DNA of 64,000 bases from Pseudomonas putida (GTDB lineage: Bacteria > Pseudomonadota > Gammaproteobacteria > Pseudomonadales > Pseudomonadaceae), in contig NZ_CP039371.1 of assembly GCF_005080685.1 (NCBI RefSeq), positions 5,208,001 through 5,272,000 of the forward strand. The letters run 5' to 3'. A program made the position numbers and the translations under genes. Positions 57,895-64,000 of the stretch are shown one piece after another. Every line of letters begins with the position of its first letter. Positions within the stretch are counted from its first letter, which is position 1. The notes under the pieces are model-generated. The model saw nothing but the letters and a program-made list of their open reading frames with translations, made no database searches and had not been told where the DNA came from.

Positions 57895-58611
57895 TCAGGC
57901 CGCTGCCAGCACCAGGTGCAGGTAACGGGTAAGCATAGCGAGCATCTGCCCATCGGCTTGCGCGTCGGCATCCTTGAGCAGGCCCTGATATTCCATCTGC
58001 TCGATTATCGCCGTCAACATCTGGGCGTCCTGTTCCGGTTGTTGCGAGCCGACCACTTGAAGCATCTGCCGCGCGCCGTGCAGCAGGATCTGCTCGTGGG
58101 CACACACCAACTCGGCCAAGCGCGGGCACAACAGGGCCTCCTGGCGGAAGGCCTGTTCGGCCATGAGGTAGTCGCGCCGGCTACGCAGCTGGCGCGACAC
58201 GTAGTCGGTCATCATCCGAGCGATATCGTCGGCCAGCCGGGCGCGGGCCTGGGGGCTGCCGTCGCCCTGGGCCAGCAACTGACGCAACACCACCTCGCTG
58301 TTGGCCCACAGCTTGGCCATGTACGCGGCGCTGCGTTCGACGTACTGGGCAAAGGTGTCGGTCAGCAGGTCTTCGATGTCCTTGAAGTAATAGGTGGTCG
58401 CCGACAGCGGCACGTCGGCCTCGGCAGCCACCGCGCGGTGCCGCACGCCACGCACGCCATCGCGCACCACGATGCGCATGGCGGCGTCGAGGATCGCCTG
58501 GCGGCGCTGCTCGCTGCCTGGGCGGGCGGTCTTGCGACCCTGGTACTGCACGCTTTCGGCGACGGCGGTGGCAATGCCGGCGGCGCCTTGATGAGCCATT
58601 GCGGGTGTCAC
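57895..58611 (-). CDS. TetR-family transcriptional regulator
   Basis: 238 residues from the GTG at 58611, which has GAGG 7 nt upstream; an ATG at 58599 is the alternative. The TetR HTH is clear (RRQAILDAAMRIVVRDGVRGVRHRAVAAEADVPLSATTYYFKDIEDLL). The C-terminal region includes a TetR_C-type helical ligand domain. The gene directly precedes the lipoprotein gene on the same strand. Its target may be its own operon; no palindrome was found in the immediate upstream region, which is filled by a REP pair. Confidence 0.88.
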   Translation of the reverse strand: MTPAMAHQGAAGIATAVAESVQYQGRKTARPGSEQRRQAILDAAMRIVVRDGVRGVRHRAVAAEADVPLSATTYYFKDIEDLLTDTFAQYVERSAAYMAKLWANSEVVLRQLLAQGDGSPQARARLADDIARMMTDYVSRQLRSRRDYLMAEQAFRQEALLCPRLAELVCAHEQILLHGARQMLQVVGSQQPEQDAQMLTAIIEQMEYQGLLKDADAQADGQMLAMLTRYLHLVLAAA

Positions 58612-58644
58612 GGGGGTACCTCATGGACGGTGGTTGTCAATGTC

Positions 58645-58718
58645 GGCCTCTTCGCGGGTAAACCCGCTCCTACAGGGGTTAGCGAACCTGTAGGAGCGGG
58701 TTTACCCGCGAAGAGGCC
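58645..58718. repeat. Perfect 32-bp inverted REP pair between tetR and lysS
   Basis: Arms 58645-58676 and 58687-58718 are perfectly complementary over 32 bp, core GTAGGAGCGGGTTTACCCGC, with a 10-nt loop. It sits between the lysS terminator and the start of the tetR gene, an unusual 5' position only about 34 nt upstream of the chosen tetR start. Confidence 0.9.
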
Positions 58719-58745
58719 AGCACTGCCAACACAAGGCTTCAGGCA

Positions 58746-58772
58746 ATAAAAAGCCGCCCCGAGAGGCGGCTT
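58746..58772 (-). terminator. Intrinsic terminator of lysS
   Basis: An 8-bp perfect stem (AAGCCGCC/GGCGGCTT, 58751-58758 with 58765-58772) with a 6-nt loop; on the minus strand it runs into TTTTTATTG just past the lysS stop. Confidence 0.88.
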
Positions 58773-58783
58773 GTTCACTTCGC

Positions 58784-60286
58784 TCAGGCCTGCGGGCGCA
58801 TGTGCGGGAACAGGATCACGTCGCGAATCGACGGCGAGTTGGTCAGCAGCATCACCAGGCGGTCGATACCGATACCCTCACCTGCCGTTGGCGGCATGCC
58901 GTATTCCAATGCGCGTACGAAGTCGGCGTCGTAGTGCATGGCTTCATCGTCACCGGCGTCCTTCTCGGCCACCTGGGCCAGGAAGCGCTCGGCCTGGTCT
59001 TCGGCGTCGTTGAGCTCGGAGTAGGCGTTGGCGATCTCGCGGCCACCGATGAACAGCTCGAAGCGATCGGTGACGGCCGGGTTGTCGTCGTTGCGGCGCG
59101 CCAGCGGCGAAACTTCGAACGGGTATTCGGTGATGAAGTGTGGCTGCTCCAGCTTGTGCTCGACCAGCTCTTCGAAAATCATCACCTGCAGCTTGCCCAG
59201 GCCCTCGTGGCCGAGCACCTTGGCACCGGCTTTCTTGGCGATGTCACGGGCGCGGTCGACGTCCTGCAGGTCAGCGGCAGTCAGCTCGGGGTTGTACTTG
59301 AGGATCGAGTCGAACACCGACAGGCGCACGAACGGCTCGCCGAAGTGGAACACCTTGTCGCCATACGGCACGTCGGTGCTGCCCAGCACCAGCTGCGCCA
59401 GCTCGCGGAACAGTTCCTCGGTGAGGTCCATGTTGTCGCGGTAGTCGGCGTACGCCTGGTAGAACTCGAGCATGGTGAACTCGGGGTTGTGCCGGGTCGA
59501 GACGCCTTCGTTACGGAAGTTGCGGTTGATCTCGAACACCTTCTCGAAACCACCGACCACCAGCCGCTTGAGGTACAGCTCCGGCGCGATACGCAGGAAC
59601 ATGGCCATGTCCAGGGCGTTGTGGTGGGTTTCGAACGGCTTGGCCGCGGCGCCGCCCGGGATGGTCTGCAGCATCGGCGTCTCGACTTCGAGGAAGTCGC
59701 GCTCGATGAGGAACTTGCGGATGTGCGAGATTACCTGCGAACGCACGCGGAAGGTGTGGCGGGTTTCCTCGTTGACCATCAGGTCGACGTAGCGCTGGCG
59801 GTAGCGCTGCTCGGTGTCGGTCAGGCCGTGGTGCTTGTCCGGCAGCGGGCGCAGCGACTTGGTCAGCAGGCGCACGTTGGTCATCTCGACGTACAGGTCG
59901 CCCTTGCCGGAACGGGCCAGGGTGCCTTCGGCGCTGATGATGTCGCCCAGGTCCCAGGTCTTGACCGCCGCCAGGGTTTCTTCCGGCAGGGTCTTGCGGT
60001 TGACGTAGACCTGGATACGGCCAGTCATGTCCTGGATGACCATGAACGAGCCACGGTTGAGCATGATGCGGCCGGCAACCTTGACCGGAATCGCGGCTGC
60101 TTCCAGCTCTTCCTTGGTCTTGTCCGCGTATTGCTTCTGCAGGTCGTTGCAGTAGCTGTCGCGACGGAAGTCGTTGGGGAAGGCATTGCCCTTGGCGCGC
60201 TCTGCGGCAAGTTTTTCCTTGCGCAGGGCGATCAGGGCGTTTTCTTCCTGTTGCAGGTCTTGCGATTCGGTCTTGAGGTCGCTCAT
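58784..60286 (-). CDS. lysS: Lysyl-tRNA synthetase, class II
   Basis: 500 residues. It charges tRNA-Lys. An N-terminal OB-fold anticodon-binding domain ([25 protein letters not shown]) precedes the class II core: motif 1 [16 protein letters not shown], motif 2 [24 protein letters not shown], motif 3 [20 protein letters not shown]. It lies 93 nt after prfB, the common prfB-lysS operon, and ends in a clear terminator. Confidence 0.98.
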
Positions 60287-60379
60287 GTCGTCATTCTTTC
60301 CATCAGGTGTTCGTTGCCCTTTTCGGGCAGGGCACGCGATCCCGGCGGGTGGCCGGGCATCGCGGCAGTGGTGTGCGGC

Positions 60380-61475
60380 TTACAGCCCCTGCTTGAGGCT
60401 CGCTTCCAGGTACTGGTCGAGATCGCCGTCCAGGACCTTCTGGCAGTCGCTGCGCTCGACGCCGGTACGCAGGTCCTTGATACGCGAGTCATCCAGCACG
60501 TAGGAGCGGATCTGGTGGCCCCAGCCGATGTCCGACTTGCTGTCTTCCAGCGCCTGCGAGGCGGCGTTGCGCTTTTGCATTTCCAGCTCGTACAACTTGG
60601 CCCGCAGCATTTTCATGGCGGTGTCCTTGTTGGCGTGCTGGGAGCGTTCGTTCTGGCAAGCCACCACGGTGTTGGTCGGCACGTGGGTGATACGGACCGC
60701 CGAGTCGGTGGTGTTGACGTGCTGGCCACCGGCGCCGGAGGAGCGGTAGGTGTCGATACGCAGGTCGGACGGGTTGATCTCGATCTCGACCTTGTCGTCG
60801 ATTTCAGGCGAGACGAACACTGCCGAGAACGAGGTGTGGCGACGGGCGCCGGAGTCGAACGGGCTCTTGCGCACCAGGCGGTGCACGCCGATTTCGGTAC
60901 GCAGCCAGCCGAAGGCGTATTCGCCCTTGATGTGCACGGTGGCGCCCTTGATGCCGGCGACTTCACCTTCGGAGAGCTCGATGATGGTGGCGTCGAAACC
61001 ACGCTTGTCGGCCCAGCGCAGGTACATGCGCAGCAGGATGTTGGCCCAGTCCTGCGCCTCGGTACCACCGGAGCCGGCCTGGATGTCCAGGTAGGCGTTG
61101 TTCATGTCCATCTCGCCACTGAACATGCGACGGAACTCAAGCTGGGCCAGGGATTCCTCCAGGGCCTGCAGCTCGGTCACGACGTCGCTTACAGCGCCTT
61201 CGTCATTTTCCTCGACGGCCATGTCGAGCAGGTCCTGGCAGTCGGCCAGGCCACCGGACATCTTGTCCAGGGTCTCGACGACCTGCGCCAGCATGGCCCG
61301 CTCGCGGCCCAGGGCCTGGGCGTACTCGGGCTTGTTCCAGACGGCTGCGTCTTCCAGCTCGCGGTTGACTTCGATCAGGCGGTCATGCTTGTGATCGTAG
61401 TCAAAGATACCCCCGAATGGACTGGGAGCGTTCGGTGAGGTCCTTGATGGTGTTCAGGATCGGTTGGATTTCCAT
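60380..61475 (-). CDS. prfB: Peptide chain release factor 2 (programmed +1 frameshift)
   Basis: RF2 releases peptides at UGA and UAA. The gene begins at ATG 61475 ([18 protein letters not shown]...), meets an in-frame TGA at codon 25 (61403-61401) and continues one base later in the frame ending at 60380, giving 364 residues. The slippery site CTT-TGA with a GGGGG Shine-Dalgarno-like stretch 3 nt before it is the autoregulatory signal of prfB. The catalytic GGQ is in [19 protein letters not shown] frame starting at 61294 is only the post-shift part. It is upstream of lysS. Confidence 0.97.
61401..61414 (-). promoter_or_regulatory. prfB programmed +1 frameshift site
   Basis: On the minus strand GGGGG (61414-61410), TAT, CTT and the in-frame stop TGA (61403-61401) reproduce the conserved GGGGGTATCTTTGA signal. 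Low RF2 lets the ribosome slip from CUU to UUU and bypass the UGA; high RF2 terminates there, so RF2 controls its own level. Confidence 0.96.
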
Positions 61476-61576
61476 GGGTGCGCGGCTCTCGTACGAATTC
61501 GGTGAAAAGCCTGCGAGTATAACCGAGTCTGGCGCCCGGCGGCAGACCCGCCGGGCGGTGGCACGCCATGGCTACG

Positions 61577-62581
61577 TCAGGCGATCCCAACCTGATTGCG
61601 GCCGTTGTGCTTGGCCTGGTACAGCCCCTTGTCCGCCGCCGATATCAACTGCCGGCAATGGCTGCCGACCGGCGGCGTCTGGGTCGCCAGGCCGATGCTC
61701 ACGGTCAGGCGCGAACCGGCCTCGGGCGCGGTGTGCGGGATATCCAGGGCGAGTACCGTCTGGCGCAGCTTCTCGGCGATCAACCGTGCCCCGCCCGGCG
61801 AGGTATTGGGCAGCACCAGGGCGAACTCCTCGCCGCCATAGCGCGCCGGCAGGTCGGTCGGCCGCGCGCAGGCCCCACGCAGGGCCTCGGCGACCTGGCG
61901 CAGGGCCTCGTCACCGGCCAGGTGGCCGAAACTGTCGTTGTACACCTTGAAGTAGTCGACATCGACCATCAGCAACGACAACTGCTGCTGTTCGCGCATG
62001 GCCCGGCGCCACTCCAGCTCCAGGTACTCGTCGAAGTGGCGGCGGTTGGACAGGCCGGTGAGCCCGTCGGAGTTCATCAGCCGCTGCAGCATCAGGTTGG
62101 TGTCGAGCAGTTGCTGCTGGCTCACCCGCAGCGCCCGGTACGCCTCGTCGCGCTGCAACAGGGTGAGGTAGGAGCGCGAGTGATAGCGAATGCGCGCTAC
62201 CAGCTCGATGGTGTCCGGCAACTTCACCAGGTAGTCATTGGCCCCGGCGGCGAAGGCCGCGCTCTTGACCAGCGGGTCTTCCTTGGTCGACAGGACGATG
62301 ATCGGGATGTCCTGGGTGACCGGGTTGTTGCGGTACTCGCGTACCAGGCTCAGGCCGTCAAGACCCGGCATGACCAGGTCCTGGAGGATCACCGTAGGCT
62401 TGATCCGCATGGCCTGGGCCACCGCCTGGTGCGGGTCGGCGCAAAAGTGAAAATCGATGTTCTCCTCCTGCGCCAGACCCCGCCGCACGGCTTCGCCGAT
62501 CATCGCCTGGTCGTCGACCAGCAAGACCATCGCCGCGTTTTCGTTGGTGTCGCTGAGCCCGTCGAGCGGTAGATCGTTCAT
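61577..62581 (-). CDS. wspR: Response regulator diguanylate cyclase WspR
   Basis: 334 residues. WspR is the output of the Wsp surface-sensing system: phosphorylated by WspE, it makes c-di-GMP. The receiver domain (about 18-135) has phospho-acceptor D68 in [10 protein letters not shown] coiled stalk (140-168) leads to a GGDEF domain with active-site G249-GEEF and the inhibitory-site R240-PT-D243 five residues before it, so product inhibition is expected. It lies 52 nt after wspF. Confidence 0.96.
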   Translation of the reverse strand: MNDLPLDGLSDTNENAAMVLLVDDQAMIGEAVRRGLAQEENIDFHFCADPHQAVAQAMRIKPTVILQDLVMPGLDGLSLVREYRNNPVTQDIPIIVLSTKEDPLVKSAAFAAGANDYLVKLPDTIELVARIRYHSRSYLTLLQRDEAYRALRVSQQQLLDTNLMLQRLMNSDGLTGLSNRRHFDEYLELEWRRAMREQQQLSLLMVDVDYFKVYNDSFGHLAGDEALRQVAEALRGACARPTDLPARYGGEEFALVLPNTSPGGARLIAEKLRQTVLALDIPHTAPEAGSRLTVSIGLATQTPPVGSHCRQLISAADKGLYQAKHNGRNQVGIA

Positions 62582-62633
62582 CCTGTTTTCACCCGATCAG
62601 CGCCACACCGGCGGCCTGATTCCATACGTGTAG

Positions 62634-63647
62634 TCATTTGCCGAACACCTCCAGCAAGCGCCCGGCGATGCTTCCCAAGGGGCGTATTTCCACCGCCGCA
62701 TCAATGGCCGCGGCGGCCTTGGGCATGCCATACACCGCGCTGCTGTGCTGGTCCTGGGCAATGGTCAGGAAGCCCTGCTGACGCATCAGTTTAAGCCCTT
62801 GGGCGCCATCGCGGCCCATGCCGGTGAGCAATACGCCCACCGCGTCGCCACGCCAGTACGACGCCACGCTCTCGAAGAACACATCGATCGAGGGCCGATA
62901 GATAGCATCCACAGGCTCGGCAGTGTAGGCCAGTTGGCCGTTTTGCAGCAGGCGAATGTGGTGATTGGTGCCCGCCAGCAATACCTGGCCGGGCTGTGGC
63001 GGCTCGCCTTCGCGGGCCAGACGCACCGGCAGCCCGGCGGCGCTGCCCAGCCATTGGGCCATACCGCTGGCAAAGACCTGGTCGACGTGCTGGACCAGCA
63101 CCACCGCCGCCGGAAAACTGCGCGGCAGCCCTTTGAGCAACGCCTCCAGCGCCGCCGGCCCACCGGCAGACGAACCGATGGCCACCAGGCCGTGGCGCTG
63201 CACCACGTCACGCACCGGCGCGGCCACCGCGGCGGTGGCCCGAGGCCGTTGCTGGCCGATCAACCAGCTGATATTGAGGATCTTGCGCAGCAGCGGGGCC
63301 GCCGCTTCACGCGGGTCGCCGACGCCCACGGCAGGCGTGTCGACCACATCCAGGGCACCATGGCCCATGGCCTGGAACACCCGGTCCATGTTGCGAGTAC
63401 GGTCGACGGTGACGATGACGATAGCGCATGGCGTTTCGGCCATGATCCGCCGGGTCGCCTCCACGCCATCCATCACCGGCATGAGCAGGTCCATGAGAAT
63501 CAGGTCCGGCAGGTCCTGGGCGCACTGGCGCACCGCCTCGGCACCATCGTGCGCCACCCAGGCCACCTGGTACCTGGGCTCGAAGGCCAAGGCTCGACGC
63601 AGGACCTCGACAGCCAGGGGCATGTCGTTGACGATGGCGATCTTCAT
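62634..63647 (-). CDS. wspF: CheB-like methylesterase WspF
   Basis: 337 residues. WspF demethylates the Wsp receptor and so damps WspE signalling; loss gives wrinkly, high c-di-GMP colonies in other pseudomonads. The receiver domain has D53 in LILMDLLMPVMDG. The CheB catalytic triad is S160 (AIGSSAGGP), H187 (VLVQHVD) and D280 (GMGRDGAQG). All residues needed for activity are intact, so this strain should have a normal Wsp brake. The ATG overlaps the wspE stop by 4 nt. Confidence 0.95.
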   Translation of the reverse strand: MKIAIVNDMPLAVEVLRRALAFEPRYQVAWVAHDGAEAVRQCAQDLPDLILMDLLMPVMDGVEATRRIMAETPCAIVIVTVDRTRNMDRVFQAMGHGALDVVDTPAVGVGDPREAAAPLLRKILNISWLIGQQRPRATAAVAAPVRDVVQRHGLVAIGSSAGGPAALEALLKGLPRSFPAAVVLVQHVDQVFASGMAQWLGSAAGLPVRLAREGEPPQPGQVLLAGTNHHIRLLQNGQLAYTAEPVDAIYRPSIDVFFESVASYWRGDAVGVLLTGMGRDGAQGLKLMRQQGFLTIAQDQHSSAVYGMPKAAAAIDAAVEIRPLGSIAGRLLEVFGK

Positions 63648-64000
63648 CCCTGAGCACCTCCGATCAGTTCGCCTACGGCGTCCAGCAACGCATCGTCATG
63701 GAAGCTGGCCTTGGCCAAATAGTAGTCCGCGCCAGCGTCCAGGCCACGCCGTCGGTCTTCCTCGCGATCCTTGTACGACACCACCATCACCGGCAAGCCT
63801 TTCAGCCGCTGGTCCCGGCGCACCAGGGTGACCAGCTCGATGCCGTCCATGCGCGGCATGTCGATGTCGGTGATCAGCAGGTCGAAGTTGTCGCCGCGCA
63901 GGGCGTTCCAGCCGTCCATGCCATCGACCGCCACCGCCACCTCGTAGCCGCGGTTGCTCAACAGTTTGCGCTGCAGCTCACGCACGGTCAGCGAATCATC
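63644..64000 (-). CDS. wspE: Chemotaxis-type hybrid sensor kinase WspE, C-terminal receiver domain (partial)
   Basis: The open frame runs off the window at 64000 and encodes the last 118 residues. It reads DDSLTVRELQRKLLSNRGYE, a receiver-domain start, with the phospho-acceptor aspartate in LLITDIDMPRMDGIELV and the conserved lysine region in DYYLAKASFHDD. This matches the C-terminal receiver of the CheA-like hybrid kinase WspE, and the overlap with wspF supports it. The histidine kinase part is outside the window. Confidence 0.92.
   Translation of the reverse strand, partial: DDSLTVRELQRKLLSNRGYEVAVAVDGMDGWNALRGDNFDLLITDIDMPRMDGIELVTLVRRDQRLKGLPVMVVSYKDREEDRRRGLDAGADYYLAKASFHDDALLDAVGELIGGAQG

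Noticed and set aside
58802..61438. An 878-codon plus-strand open frame over lysS and prfB
   Set aside because: Antisense shadow of two well-defined genes; composition is low-complexity and no domain is visible.
61293..61475. prfB as a broken gene
   Set aside because: The in-frame TGA at codon 25 is the conserved RF2 autoregulatory frameshift signal, with the exact slippery site and Shine-Dalgarno-like stretch, not a mutation.

Overview
The window is chromosomal DNA of a Pseudomonas, most like the Pseudomonas putida group. The grounds are the GC-rich sequence, the protein sequences I recognise (LpxD, FabZ, PlsB, DapE, RlmA, WspR and others) and the gene order lpxB-lpxA-fabZ-lpxD-skp-bamA-rseP-dxr-cdsA-uppS-frr-pyrH / tsf-rpsB // map-glnD-dapC, then adk-ppc and lysS-prfB-wspR-wspF-wspE. 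No rRNA, tRNA, CRISPR array, prophage or complete insertion sequence was seen.

Layout. 1-13.1 kb, minus strand: a dense envelope and translation block. It covers lipid A synthesis (lpxB, lpxA, lpxD), fatty acid synthesis (fabZ), outer-membrane protein folding and insertion (skp, bamA), the RseP site-2 protease, isoprenoid and phospholipid precursors (dxr, uppS, cdsA), then frr, pyrH, tsf and rpsB. Most junctions overlap by 1-4 nt, so translational coupling is likely. 13.4-18.2 kb, plus strand: map, glnD and dapC, divergent from rpsB. 18.2-20.8 kb: a Na+/H+ antiporter and a toxin-antitoxin pair whose toxin gene appears frameshifted in a T8 run. 20.9-25 kb: an ArsC-like protein, dapD, and the csdA-csdE-tcdA sulfur-transfer and tRNA-modification module. 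25.1-31.5 kb: an NdvB-like GH17-GT2 beta-glucan enzyme and a compact chaperone-usher locus whose only subunit gene (DUF1120) carries a one-base frameshift after its signal peptide. 31.7-38.2 kb: dapE, rlmA, a cold-shock protein, plsB and small envelope proteins. 38.3-43.3 kb: a two-gene RND efflux system with a divergent TetR regulator. 43.3-52.6 kb: rsmJ, several conserved proteins, tsaB, adk, ppc. 52.9-58.6 kb: a lipoprotein pair (DUF4398 plus OmpA-type), an orphan Phd/YefM antitoxin, a lipoprotein hydrolase, a QEGLA-motif putative metallopeptidase and a TetR regulator. 58.8-64 kb, minus strand: lysS, prfB with its programmed +1 frameshift, and the end of the Wsp surface-sensing system (wspR, wspF, partial wspE).

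All three succinylase-pathway dap genes (dapC, dapD, dapE) lie within 16 kb, separated by modules that look accessory (antiporter/TA, glucan enzyme/fimbria). Long REP-type inverted repeats occupy several gene ends. One sits inside a 187-bp MITE-like element with 17-bp terminal inverted repeats and a 12-bp target duplication, inserted in the loop region of a transcription terminator. That element and the two frameshifted accessory genes are the most unusual things seen. I did not find a convincing wholly new multi-gene system.
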